Below the pieces are notes generated by a model. That model worked only from the letters and a program-made list of their open reading frames with translations, was not told where the DNA came from and did not search any database. DNA of 64,000 nucleotides from Proteles cristata cristata (Eukaryota > Chordata > Mammalia > Carnivora > Hyaenidae): the NCBI GenBank assembly GCA_017311185.1, contig JAESUZ010001723.1, positions 2,356,001-2,420,000 of the forward strand, given 5' to 3'. The translations under genes were made by a program, and so were the position numbers. Positions 1 to 11,062 of this stretch are shown piece by piece (position 1 is the stretch's first letter; every line of letters begins with the position of its first letter).

Positions 1-619
1 CTATGCAATGTGAAGGCATCAACTATGCTTCTCTTTACAAAAAGATTGCATATCAAACCCAAGTGCTTAATTTGAGGTTATAAATATATGTTGTCCATAG
101 AATTGAAATTCTAACCAAGCTTCTTAGAGTACATGTCTGCTGATCTGCATTTTTGAATGTCTGTGCTGGCCCAGCTAAGGAACTTGGTGACCAGGTACTG
201 CTCTGCTGTGGAGACAGTGTCTTACTACCTCTTAAAATAGTCCTGACCTTGTTCACCACCATATCTGATTGCAATTTCTCTTTCTTTGTCAGGACTTTTA
301 TTCATTGCCACTTTCTAGGCTTGCTGTGTTGTTGAATTCAAAGAGAAAAGTTGCTTATATTGTGTCTCTTAATTTTAGGTCCTTCAGTAAAGCTTTGTTA
401 TTGGTCTATTTTAGCAGCATCAGAAAATTTATTGTACTTGAATAAAGATGTAATTAATTTTGGAGTTCCGTTGTATGTTCAAGGAGTTAGTTTCTATAAC
501 CAGAAAGTACATCTAACTATTGTAATTAATATCTTTGCAGTGTACATTTATTTGCACTTGTGTTGTCCAACAGTGAAAAAAAATTGAGTCTCAGCAAGTT
601 CTTTTTAAGAAAATCCTTA

Positions 620-776
620 GGGATGCCTGGGTGACTCCATTGGTTAAGTGTCCGACTTTGGCTCAGGTCATGATCTTGTGGTTTGTGAGTTTGAGCCCCA
701 GATCGGGCTCTCTGCCCCTCCTCTGCTTGCATCCTCCCTCCTTCTCTCTCTCAAAAATGAATAAACGTTAAAAAAA
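620..776 (+). mobile_element. CAN-SINE (+)
   Basis: tRNA-Lys-derived head (GCCTGGGTGACTCCATTGG), CT-rich body, tail AATGAATAAACGTTAAAAAA. Older, diverged and internally shortened copy. Confidence 0.9.
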
Positions 777-2704
777 GAATATAATTCTTCCTGTTTTTTG
801 TAGTAAAATGTGAAAGCAGAGTGTCTTAAAGCAAATGAAGGGCAAACAAATAGACTGGTGCACAGTAGCAGGTGGTGCACAAACTCATAGGTGGAGCAGT
901 CCATTCATAAACTGACAAAGTTATAACCATTTTAATATAAACTTCCAGTGATCCAAAACAGCTGATTAAAACTACATTATTTCCTCTCTGGACATGTCAC
1001 CAAAATATATGGAGAGAATTGCAGTTACTTTGGCCCCTCTTAGTCCAGTGTTCACGTTTGTGAAGAACATCTGCTGCTCGCTTTCTGCAAGTACTACACC
1101 TCTGCTCTGCTCCTAAGGCTGAGGACAGTGTTGAAGGACATGGAGCTATCACAGACAACCTCACAAGTCAAGCCAGTGGTCCTTTGGTTAGGGCCCAGTT
1201 TTTTTTTATGATAAAAAGAATCCAAGCCACATCTTATATTTAGGGCATAGGCGTTATCTACTGGGTCATATAATTTCAGTCACCAAGATTTTGCCAAAAC
1301 CCAGAACTTAATCTTGTCCCAAGTATCTGTTTTGGCAAACCAAAGCCTAGCTTTGTGGTATACTTTTTCCCTCTCCCAAAGGATCTGATTCAGACTCTAA
1401 TGGAAACAACCCAATAAAAACAGACCTGGTAATCGACACACAGTGGTCTTCTCTACTCTAATGCATACATTATTAGATAATCCTGATTTGTTCCATTTTT
1501 CAAGATTGTGTTCATTAGAAAGGAGCTTTACTACTAAATACTGATATGTATCAGGCTTCTGCGGTGGGAATATTCTTATTTTTAAACATTTAAAAGTAAA
1601 ATAGTTTTCAATCTAGTATACATAGTGCTACAAACTATTCACTAGAAAAAAAGTACAAGCTCCTTCTTACAAAAACAAGATTTCTTTACCAAATATCCTA
1701 CCAAATCATCACAGAAAGGGTGAAGTCTCATCAGAAAAAGAGAGAGCAGAACTTAAAACACTGATCATGATTTCTGCTATAGACTGAATATTTGTGTCTC
1801 CTCCCTCCTCCCGGATTTATATATTGAAACCTAATCCCCAGTGTGATGATATTTGGCAGTGGTGAGAGGTTTCTTTGGTGTGTTTTTTTGTTTTGTTTTG
1901 TTTTTTTACGAAACTGTTTCTTTTCCGTCAGCCTTTCTTTGGTATGTTCTGATAATACTGATTTCTCAGGTCTTTAATCATGACGGGAGAAGGGACTTTC
2001 TATCTTACTGGTTTGCATCATATTTGGTTACTTGATCTTACTATGCAGGAGGATCCTCAGGAAGGCTGTCATTTGCGCAGAATGTTAGTGCTGGTGACCA
2101 TGCTGTGTTGCATGATCAGAATGTTGTGGTGACCATGATCCTCTTGATGGCATTCCTAACTGAATAGTTCTGAGGGCTGATGAGGTCAAAGATGCTTAAG
2201 GCAGTGGTGTTGTGTAAAAAGCTACAGTAGGCTTTGACAGTGATAGCCAGGGGTAGGAGTGTCCAGGGTTACTACTTGACTGGGCGTTGCAGTGAAGTCA
2301 TGACCTACAGAGGGACTGGGATTATAATGGGATGTTCTAGAGGCCTCTGACTGCAGTTAATTCTGGGGTGGGGTGAAGGATAAACCTAGGCATCACTTTC
2401 CTTCAGATGTGTTCCAGGTGACTAATGCACTAGTGGGGAAGAGGAGGTTCTCTCTATGTTGGGAGTGGAGTTTTAGATATGTTATAGTGCTCAGCTGAGG
2501 CTGCTGGTGATTGGACTGCTGTCCGGGTGCTCAAAGGTAGGCTCATTTGGGACCATTCTTGCCAAAGGGTTTGAAAATTATTGCCTTTGTTGAGTACCTC
2601 TCTCCCAGGAACTTGAGGAACTTTGAACAACTTGGTTGTTTTTATTTTTATTCTTATTTTTTATTTACTTCTTAATTTATTTTTATTTTAAAATATTATT
2701 TTTT

Positions 2705-2896
2705 AAAGTTTATTTATTTTGAGAGAGAGAGGGAGGGAGAATGAACAGGGAGGGACAGAGAGAGGGGGACAGAAGATCTGAAGCAGGCTCTGTGCTGATA
2801 GCAGAAAGTGAGATGTGGGCTCAAACTCCTGAACCATGAGATCATGACCTGAGCTGAAGTTGGATGTTTAACTGACTGAGCCTCCCAGGTATCCCA
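2705..2896 (-). mobile_element. CAN-SINE (-)
   Basis: Starts TTTATTTATTTTGAGAGAGA and ends GAGCCTCCCAGGTATCCC; diverged. Directly abuts the next SINE. Confidence 0.9.
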
Positions 2897-3120
2897 ATTT
2901 TTATTTTTATTTTTAGAGAGAGAGAGAGCGAATGCATATGCGAGTGGGGAAGAGAGACAGAGGGAAAGAGGAGGGGGAGGAGAGGAGAGAGAGAGAATGA
3001 ATCTCAAGTAGGCTCCAGTCCCAGCTCAGAGCCCAATGTGAGGTTAGATCTCAGTGATACCATGACTTGAGCTGAAATCAGCAGTTGAACAATCAACTGA
3101 CTGAGGCACCTTGGCACCCC
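2897..3120 (-). mobile_element. CAN-SINE (-)
   Basis: Second of a head-to-tail pair. Extended GAGAGA block; ends TGAGGCACCTTGGCACCCC. Confidence 0.88.
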
Positions 3121-3393
3121 TGAACAACTTGGTTTTCGATTGTTTTTTTTTTTTCTGTTTATTCTTCCTTGTTTAGCTTAGCATTGATTGCAAGAAATGG
3201 CTCCAGCCTTTTCCTTTTTTCTTTCTAGTCTCTCGGCACAGTTTTAGACTGTTAGTTAGGTTCCTTTCTGTTCCTGTTGTCCTTATAGTATTTATATGCT
3301 TCAGAAGTTCCACAGGAAGGGAAGATTCTGTCTGCTTCTTTAGCTCTTATCTGAAACAAGTGTAACTGCATAATGAGCCCTACTGCCTCCATG

Positions 3394-3468
3394 CCCAGCA
3401 CAGGGCTCGAACTCACAACCTCAGGATCAAGAGTTCATGATCTCCTGACTGAGCCAGCCAGGTGCCCT
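3394..3468 (-). mobile_element. CAN-SINE fragment (-), tRNA-like half only
   Basis: Contains CAGGGCTCGAACTCACAACC (B-box region) and GAGCCAGCCAGGTGCCC, without the GA-rich body. Confidence 0.7.
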
Positions 3469-3544
3469 GTGAATGGCCAAGTCTTATGTAGAAACCTCAG
3501 GATGAAAAATTGTAGTTGTGCTTATTAAGAGACTGAAGAATTTT

Positions 3545-3750
3545 TTTTAATGTTTATTTTTGACAGAGAGAAAGAGAGCTCAAGTGCATGCATATGAGCG
3601 GGGAAGGGACAGAGAGCAAGGGAGACATAGGGTCCCAAGCAGTGTCTCTGCACTGACAGCAGAGAGCCTGATGTGGGGCTCAAACCCATGAACTTCAAGA
3701 TCATGACCTGAGCCAAAGTCAAATGCTTAACTGAGCCACCCAGGCATCCC
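3545..3750 (-). mobile_element. CAN-SINE (-)
   Basis: Full-length older copy: AATGTTTATTTTTGACAGAGAG start, end TGAGCCACCCAGGCATCCC. Confidence 0.9.
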
Positions 3751-3980
3751 AGGATCAAAGAATATTTTTGGTGCTAAGAGAGAGTATCTTTCTCTGAGCC
3801 GTGTTAATTACAAAGCACAGTGACTTAAAGAAAAAAAAAAAGATTGTGAATCCTAATGTATTTCAGTGGAAAGACTTACAAGGTCTTTATAATGTGCAGA
3901 TTATTATATCTAAACCTTTCCTCCTCCTAAATGAGTTCTTTGACATTTGCAGGGGATTGTCTAGTTGTCCTTTTTTTAAT

Positions 3981-4096
3981 TTTAATTTTAAAAATTTTAT
4001 TTTTTTAGGCAATCTCTATACCCAGTGTGGGGCTTGAACTTAGAACTTCTAGATCAGTAGCCACATGCTCCACTGAATGAACCAGCCAGATGCTCC
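3981..4096 (-). mobile_element. Short tRNA-SINE (-), variant without GA body
   Basis: AAAATTTTATTTTTTTAGGCAATCTCTA then a B-box-like GGGGCTTGAACTT and the end CCAGCCAGATGCTCC. Same short type as 10735-10832 and, in + orientation, 23695-23797. Confidence 0.7.
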
Positions 4097-4482
4097 TAGT
4101 TGTTCTTTTTTTTTTAACAGAAGTATTTTTTATTAGTTTTAGTCTAAAAATCATCCTGTTCCTTACTAGATATTTACCTAAAGAATATGAAAATACTCAT
4201 TTGAAGAGATACATGCACCCCTATATTTATTGCAGCACATTTCCAATGGCCAAATTATGGAAGGAGCCCAACTGTCCATTGATGGATGAAGGAATAAAGA
4301 TGTGGTATATATACACAATGGAATATTATTTAGTCATAAACAAGAATGAAATTTTGCCATTTGCAACAACATGGATGGATCTAGAGAGTATAATGCTATG
4401 TGAAATAAGGCAGTCAGGGGAAGACAAATAATGTATGATTTTACCGATCTGTGGAATTTAATACATAAAATAAATGAACTCT

Positions 4483-4693
4483 GGGGCACCTGGGTGGTGC
4501 AGTCAGTTTAGCATCCAGCTTCAGCCTCAGGTCGTGATCTCATGGTTTGTGAGTTGGAGCCATGTGTCAGCTCTGTGCTGATAGCCGAGTGCTTAGAGCC
4601 TGCTTTGGATCCTGTGTCTCCCTCTCTCTGTCCCTCCCCTGCTCGCTTGCTCTCTCTCTCTCTCTCTTTCTCTCTCACATAAACATTAAAAAG
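4483..4693 (+). mobile_element. CAN-SINE (+)
   Basis: GGGGCACCTGGGTGGTGCAG head, CTCTCT body, tail ACATAAACATTAAAAAG. Inserted in the L1. Confidence 0.92.
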
Positions 4694-4761
4694 ATTAAAA
4701 CAAATAAAATGAAGACCAACAAAAAGGGACAAACCAAAAAACACTCTTTTTTTTTTTTATA

Positions 4762-4973
4762 CATATTTTTATTTATTTCTAGGAGAGAGAGAGAGAGAGA
4801 GACAGCGTGAGCAGGGGAGGGTCAGAGAGAGAGGGAGGGACAGACCGAAACAGGCTCCAGGCTCCGAGCTGGCAGTCAGCACAGAGCCCGATGTGGGGCT
4901 TGAACCCACTAACCGCGAGATCATGACCCAAGCGAAAGTCGGACACTTAACCGACTAAGCCACCGGGCGCCCC
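4762..4973 (-). mobile_element. CAN-SINE (-), young subfamily
   Basis: Has the diagnostic AAGCGAAAGTCGGAC and TTTCTAGGAGAGAG. Flanked by AAAAACACTCTT copies (about 4737-4748 and 4974-4985) that look like a target-site duplication. Confidence 0.93.
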
Positions 4974-5065
4974 AAAAACACTCTTAACTGTAGAGAAATA
5001 AATACATGTTTACCAGAGGAGAGATGGGTGAAATAGGTGAAGGGGATTAAGAGTACACATATCAT

Positions 5066-5289
5066 GGGGCGCCTTGGTGGCTCAGTTGGTTAAGCATCCA
5101 ACTTCAGCTCAGGTCATGATCTCAGGTTCATGGGTTTGAGCTTACATAGGCTCTGCACTGACAGTGCAGAGCTTGCTTGGGCATTCTCTCTGTCTCTCTC
5201 TCTCTCCCTCCCTCTTTTCCTCTCCTCCTCATGCTCCCACTAGCACGTGCATGCTTTCTCTCTCAAAGTAAACAAACTTAAAAAAAAAA
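5066..5289 (+). mobile_element. CAN-SINE (+)
   Basis: GGGGCGCCTTGGTGGCTCAG head, CT-rich body, A-rich tail. Inserted in the L1 3'UTR. Confidence 0.92.
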
Positions 5290-5409
5290 TACACTTATCA
5301 CAATGAACACTGAATAATGTATGGAATTGTTAAATCACTGTATTAGACACCTGAAACTAATATAATACTGTATATTTACACTGGAATTAAAATTTTTAAA
5401 AATCATCCT

Positions 5410-5597
5410 GGGGCACCTGGGTGGCTCAGTTGACTGAGCATCTGACTCTTGATTTCAGCTTAGGTAATGATCCCAGGGTCATGGGATCAAGCCCTTTGTC
5501 AGGCTCCATGCTGAGCATGGAACCTGCTTAAAATTCTCTCTCTTCCTCTGCCTCTCTCCCCTGCTCACATGCACGCATGTGCTCTCTCTCACATAAT
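5410..5597 (+). mobile_element. CAN-SINE (+)
   Basis: GGGGCACCTGGGTGGCTCAG head, TCTCTCTC body; the tail runs straight into a TATAA microsatellite. Confidence 0.9.
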
Positions 5598-5601
5598 ACA
5601 A

Positions 5602-5651
5602 TATATAATATAATATAATATAATATAATATAATATAATATAATATAATAA
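5602..5651. repeat. (TATAA)n microsatellite
   Basis: About nine or ten near-perfect ATAAT/TATAA units, apparently expanded from the A-rich tail of the preceding SINE. Confidence 0.95.
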
Positions 5652-5970
5652 TCCTGTTCCCATTGTCATAGCCCCCAAATTTTTGTGCATTGTATACTTG
5701 AACAATATGAATTTCAGATATCAGGTACATAGGAAACACTGTTGTATTGTAAACCAGATAGAGAACCTCCACGTGTTGCCAAATGGGGGAAAGCATATCA
5801 TTTATAAAGTTTACCCCAGGGAAACCTTTGGGGTTGTTTACAAAACAAAAAAAGCAAAACATATACTGGTGGGGGTTTTTTGGTTGTTGGTTTAACCCGG
5901 GCAATGAAACCCTCCTGATTTGGGGTTTATGACATTTTTTTAAAGTAAAATTAAAAAAAAAATTTTTTTT

Positions 5971-6184
5971 TAATGTTTTATTTATTTCTAGGAGAGAGAG
6001 AGAGAGAGACAGCGTGAGCAGGGGAGGGTCAGAGAGAGAGGGAGTCACAGACTCTGAAACAGACTCCAGGCTCTGAGCTGGCAGTCAGCACAGAGCCTGA
6101 CGGGGGGCTCGAACCCACGCACCGTGAGATCATGACCTAAGTGAAAGTCAGATGCTTAACTGACTAAGCCACCCAGGCGCCCCA
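5971..6184 (-). mobile_element. CAN-SINE (-), young subfamily
   Basis: TTTATTTCTAGGAGAGAG start, GACAGCGTGAGCAGGGGAGG body, end GCCACCCAGGCGCCCC. AAAGTAAAA on both sides suggests a target-site duplication. Confidence 0.93.
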
Positions 6185-6201
6185 AAAGTAAAAATTTTTT
6201 T

Positions 6202-6400
6202 AAGGTTTTATTTATTTCTGAGAGAGAGAGAGGCAGCGTGAGCAAGGGAGGGTCAGAGAGAGGGGGAGACACAGAATCTGAAGCAGGCTCCAGGCTCTGA
6301 GCTAGCTGTCAGCACAAAGCCCAACGTGGGGCTTGAACCCACGAACTGTGAGATCATGACCTGAGCCGAAGTTGGACAACTGAGCCACCCAGGTGCCCCT
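6202..6400 (-). mobile_element. CAN-SINE (-)
   Basis: TTTTATTTATTTCTGAGAGA start, end GAGCCACCCAGGTGCCCC. One of four - strand SINEs in tandem. Confidence 0.92.
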
Positions 6401-6412
6401 AAAGTAATTTTA

Positions 6413-6594
6413 AAAAATGTTTATCATAGTGCGCGCACGTGGCAGTGAGGGAGGGGTACAGAGAGAGAGACAGAGGATCCGCAGGCCCCATGCTGACAGC
6501 AGAGAGCCCAATGTGGGGCTTGAACTTATGAACCGTGAGATCATGACCTGAGCGGAAGTCAGACACTTAACCGACTGTGCCACACTGGTGCCCC
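6413..6594 (-). mobile_element. CAN-SINE (-)
   Basis: Internally shortened; keeps GGGGCTTGAACTTATGAACC and an end CACTGGTGCCCC. Confidence 0.88.
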
Positions 6595-6639
6595 ATGATG
6601 TGTTTTTGATACTTTGTAGCTTTTATTTATTTATTTATA

Positions 6640-6827
6640 TTATTTTTAAAATATTTATTTATTTTGAGAGAGAGAGCAAAATAGGGGCAGAGAGAGAAGG
6701 AGAAGAGAGAATATCAAGCAGGCTCCGTGCTGTCAGGGCAGAGCCTGAGACAGGGGGCTTGATCATGAGATCATAACCTGAGCCAAAATTGAGACAGATT
6801 TGGCTGCCTGAGCCACCCAGGTGCCCC
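6640..6827 (-). mobile_element. CAN-SINE (-)
   Basis: TATTTATTTTGAGAGAGAGA start, end GAGCCACCCAGGTGCCCC; diverged in the B-box region. Confidence 0.88.
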
Positions 6828-9156
6828 AAATACTTTGTAGGTTTTAAGGAATTTACAAGTTTTTCTTCATGCTAGTAGAGACTTATTTAAGTCTAGAAAA
6901 GACAAGCTGTTCACATTTTGAATGGCATAAATTACTTGAAATCAGGTCATTGTTATTGCAGAGGTTGGCCTGGAAAATCTTTGAGGATTAATTACACTCT
7001 GGAAAATAGGATTTATTTACTCCATTGTATTTAGATGCGTTTGTGAAAAATAATGATCAATTAAGGTCCTGAAGTGGTAGGAGTATAAATTTCTTTTGTG
7101 GTCTGCCTGTTGTTGAACCACAACAGAATCAGTTCTAAGCTAATTATTCCTTACTACTTACGAGAGAATGAATTTTGTGTTTGTCAGATTCTGTTTTAGT
7201 ATTTTGGTGCTGGCCCTAATAGACCAGACATAATTCAAATTGTCTGCCTTTGGGGATAGTTTAAAGATTATAAAGCTGCATTTTTCCTTTTTGAGCTTGG
7301 GGAGATTGTACTTTGTCATCAGTGAAGGGTTTGTTTTTCAGTTGTTAGAAGTTTCCTTATCATCAGAAAACACCTCTTTGATGTGCAAAAGTGTATTAAC
7401 TGGAGATATAGGGGTTTTGATGCTTTTTTGTCCCTTCATCTAGGATGGTTTTGACTACAAGTAACAAAAAACCCTAATGAGACTTTATGAAAGCATAAAG
7501 GGAAATTTATTTTTGCTGTGTAACCAGATATCCAGTACTTTAGTGACTACATCAGTGACCCTGATTTCTGTCTTTCTGTGCTGTATGCTCAGGATGTTGG
7601 CCTTGTCGTTAGGCGAGTATCTTTTAGGGTCACCAGGTGACTTGGCTGCAGTAGTCTCAGATACATATCTAGACAGAATAATATCCTGAGGAAGAGAAGG
7701 GACACCTTGTTCTTTAAGAGCGAGGTAACGTTTCCCAGAGGACCCCTGGCCAACTTCCTCATGTCTCGTGGTTAGAAGACAGTCACAAGCCCTTTTCCTA
7801 AATCAGCTGTCTCATAGGATCAGAAGCAAGTACTACTGTTCAAGATTCTCCCTTAACTAGAATGGAGTTTCACATTCTCGTAAAGTTGGGCCACCTGATT
7901 GGGATTCTATTAGTGAGGAAATAGTGGCGAAAGACGTTATCATCTACAGCCTTCTCATTCCATGGTTTTCACAGTGGGCTTTGGAGGACACCAGACTTCA
8001 GGAGCAACCTCTGGTTGTTTATAAGTCAGAGCTGTTTCTCTTCCCAGTACTTACAAGGCTAGGTAGCAGGGCTGGCTCAAGCCCCTTCGTCTGCATTGGA
8101 ATATCCCACAGGTTTAGTGGTAGGCATGTCTTCAAATTAGAAATGAGGAAATTTGCAGTTAAGTGACTTGCCCATAGCTCCACACTTTGTAAGCAAGGGC
8201 TTCACAGAGAGTGAGAGTTTTGGGCACTTCCAGTTTTTGAGGTTCTAGGTTTATTTAAAAAGAAACAGCAAGCAAAGCCATAGAAATATGGGATGTTTTA
8301 CATGTTTACTTCTAAGAAAATATTTGAAACACAAAAACAGTGCTATGATTTTATGTGTCTGTCATGTGGAAACAAAACATCAAAAGTCTAGATCTACCTG
8401 GAGGTTGGACTTGTGGTTCTGTCCTGTGGGGATTACAGAGCTGGGCATGCGTCTCTGAGTCCAGCTCTTCTGGGGCACTTGGCACTGTCCATCCTTCTTC
8501 TTTCCCAGACACCCACTGACCCAGGATATAAAGTTCAGTACCTTCCTGGGACCCCATTGCTCATGAGGGCAATCCCAATGAACAGCTGAACCAGCATAAG
8601 AGCTGATTGACAGTGCTAAGTGGTGTCCATCGCCACCGTGGGCACCTCCAGGAGCCCGGAGAAGAGGTCCTCCAGTGCTGCTTCCCCACTTATCACTACC
8701 ACTGTGCGACTCCTTCTCTTTTCATATTGTGCTTTTACTCCCTGCAGCCCTGGAATCATTGCATTCTTTCCAACAAAACTGTTTTTGAGCCCTTCTGTGT
8801 GCTAGGAGCTGCTTTGGATCCTGCTTAGAGTCACAAAGGAATGATTTAGTGGTGGTGACAGACAAATAGATGACTGTACAGTGATATATTGCTGAGATAG
8901 TTGACACAGGTACCTTAGGAGCCATAGAGGTGTGCGCCCAACTCCTGTTTGGGAGAATGGAGTCTGGGGAAAAGTCCTTGGGGCAGGGAGTTTCCTTACC
9001 CTGAAGGAGGATTGGAAAGTGGATAGCTAAGCAAAAAATGTGTGTGCATTGAAGTGGTGCTGATCACTTAGGGGAATGGGAAATCATTTATTTTTGTTGA
9101 TAGCTGTGAAATAGAACAGAGCTTGCTGGGCAGCTTTGAATTCAGAAATTTTTGCA

Positions 9157-9349
9157 GGGGCACCTGAGTGGCTCAGTTAGTTGAGCGTCTAACTCGGCTC
9201 AGGTTGCAGTCTCACGGTTTGTGAGTTCGAGCCCCACATTGGGCTCTCTGCTGTCAGCACAAGAGCCTACTTCAAATCCTCTGTCCCCTCCTCTCTGTAC
9301 CTCCCCCACCTAGCACTCTTTCTCAAAAATAAATAAACATAATAAAAAG
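9157..9349 (+). mobile_element. CAN-SINE (+)
   Basis: GGGGCACCTGAGTGGCTCAG head, GAGTTCGAGCCCCAC B-box, tail CAAAAATAAATAAACATAA. Confidence 0.92.
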
Positions 9350-9487
9350 AACTTTTGCAGTTTTGCAGCAGTGTTCTTCAGTAGACTATTATGCCCATAA
9401 ATTACGAAGTCCAGAAGAAAACTAACATTTCATCTCTTGCAGGTAAAGCCATATTCCTGCTTTTACAGATACTAAAAAAAATTTTTT

Positions 9488-9696
9488 TAATGTTTTATTT
9501 ATTTCTGAGAGAGAGAGAGGCAGCGTAAGCAGAGGAGGATCAGAGAAAGAGGGAGACAGACTCTGAAGCAGGCTCCAGGCTCTGAGCTGGCTGTCAACAC
9601 AGAGCCCGACGTGGGGCTTGAACCCATGAACCTCACTGAGATCATGACCTGAGCCAAAGTCAGACGCTTAACCGACTGAGCCACCCAGGCGCCCCT
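9488..9696 (-). mobile_element. CAN-SINE (-)
   Basis: TTTTATTTATTTCTGAGAGA start, end GAGCCACCCAGGCGCCCC; low divergence. Confidence 0.93.
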
Positions 9697-10516
9697 TTAT
9701 TTATGTATTTTTTTAGTCTAAATCTTTCAGATGTAGTCTTGCCTGCTACATTTCCTAATCTCATAATATACTCAGAACTAGGGAAGTTGCCCATTACTTT
9801 AACTTTCTTGAGAGAAAATTGACATTACAAGGTAGGTATTAAGTACAAAGGGCCTTTTCTTGTCCCGCTGGTTGGTGTAGAGTCAGACAGAAAGGCAAGC
9901 TCCGTGGTGCCAGACATGGCCATAAATCGATGACCACAGATTTAAAGTAGAAGAAATCAGAAGCCTGAATTTCTTTGGGAAAGCAAACCCTTTTTATGAT
10001 TCTATAACTCAGCAAGGGATGACTTTCCCTGCCTGCTCCTTGACACCTTCAACAGAAAAGTTGGAAAGTGTGACCTGATTTCTCAGACAAAAACCCTTCC
10101 TTGAGTCAGTGAGAGACCCTTACCATTACTGAATATGGTGAGAAGTCTGAACACAAAGAATTTGTGTTGCCTTTTGATTTTTCCCTGAACACTTATCTTT
10201 GAATGTGGAATAAGCAGGGAGGCTTGCCTTTCTGATGGCTGTTAACGTATTGCAGCCCTAAAATCAAATCCTTTAGAGAATGTGGAGGGTATATGACAGC
10301 TAGGAAAGGAAGAGAATGTGGGCTTCTGTGCATAAAAAAATGGATGGAGGAGACCAAAGGTATAGCATTCAGAAAAACATCACGTGTCTCTTATGTACCA
10401 GGCAGCATGGTAACATGCTTGGGGGAATACATAGCAGGAAACAAAACAGAATCCCATTCTTCTTCTTTTTCTTTTTTTATTTTTGTATTTTTATTTTTTA
10501 CTTTTTATTTTACTTT

Positions 10517-10718
10517 TTAATGTTTTATTTATTTCTGAGATAGACAGCATGAGCAGGGGAGGGTCAGAGAGAGAGGGAGACACAGAATCTGAAGCAGGCT
10601 CCAGGCTCTGAGCTAGCTGTTAGCACAGAGCCCGACACGGGGCTCGAACCCACGAACTGTGAGATAATGACCTGAGCCGAAGTTGGACGCCCAACTGACT
10701 GAGCCACCCAGGCGCCCC
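10517..10718 (-). mobile_element. CAN-SINE (-)
   Basis: TTAATGTTTTATTTATTTCT start, GACAGCATGAGCAGGGGAGG body, end GAGCCACCCAGGCGCCCC. Confidence 0.93.
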
Positions 10719-10734
10719 TATTTTTTACTTTTTA

Positions 10735-10832
10735 AAAGTAATGTCTGTGACCAACATGGGACTCAAATTCATAACCCTGAGATCAAGTCTCATGGCTTGA
10801 TCAGTCAACTGACTGAGCCAGCTAGGTGCCCC
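10735..10832 (-). mobile_element. Short tRNA-SINE fragment (-)
   Basis: GGGACTCAAATTCATAACCC then TGAGCCAGCTAGGTGCCCCC, no GA-rich body. It lies just before the first IP6K1 coding exon. Confidence 0.65.
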
Positions 10833-10934
10833 CAGAATCCCATTCTTTTCATGGAGCGGATATTTTTTGAACTGCAGGGAATTATAGCTTGCCTAGTGTT
10901 TTGATTCCCACTTTTCCTCTCTCCTTTCTGTTAG

Positions 10935-11062
10935 GAAAGAAGCATAAGCTGAACAGACTCTGACCATTGGCTTTCAGCTTGCCAGGACCTTCTGCTTAGC
11001 TCTCCTTTTGTGGCCCATGTGCTGCATCCTCTGCCCTCAGTGTGCAACCGGCCCCCAACGCA
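10935..11062 (+). other. IP6K1: 5'UTR part of the first IP6K1 coding exon
   Basis: A pyrimidine-rich acceptor (CTCTCTCCTTTCTGTTAG) ends at 10934, and 128 bases of leader precede the ATG at 11063. The start context (GCAATGT) is only moderate. An in-frame GTG at 11042 lies upstream, but no in-frame ATG precedes 11063. Acceptor choice is inferred from sequence alone. Confidence 0.7.

Larger units (their letters stand above)
4150..5405 (+). mobile_element. L1 3' end (+), split by three SINEs
   Basis: Pieces 4150-4480, 4974-5065 and 5290-5405 join into a continuous carnivore L1 3' end. Recognisable parts: the ACACAATGGAATATTATTTAG segment, the GGGTGAAATAGGTGAAGGGG segment and the terminal CACCTGAAACTAATATAATAC. 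The three inserts are the SINEs at 4483-4693, 4762-4973 and 5066-5289. Truncated; no coding capacity. Confidence 0.85.
1..10934 (+). other. Intronic sequence, inferred 5' intron of IP6K1
   Basis: No exon with homology I recognise. The segment is AT-rich and holds about 18 CAN-SINEs and a SINE-interrupted L1. The stretches 780-2640, 6830-9150 and 9700-10510 look like plain non-repeat or ancient-repeat DNA in which I see nothing I can name. Assignment to the 5' intron of IP6K1 is inferred from the splice acceptor at 10934 and the known long first intron of this gene. Confidence 0.65.

Noticed and set aside
5479..6048. 189-residue - strand open frame
   Set aside because: It runs through a SINE, a TATAA microsatellite and another SINE; repeat-derived.
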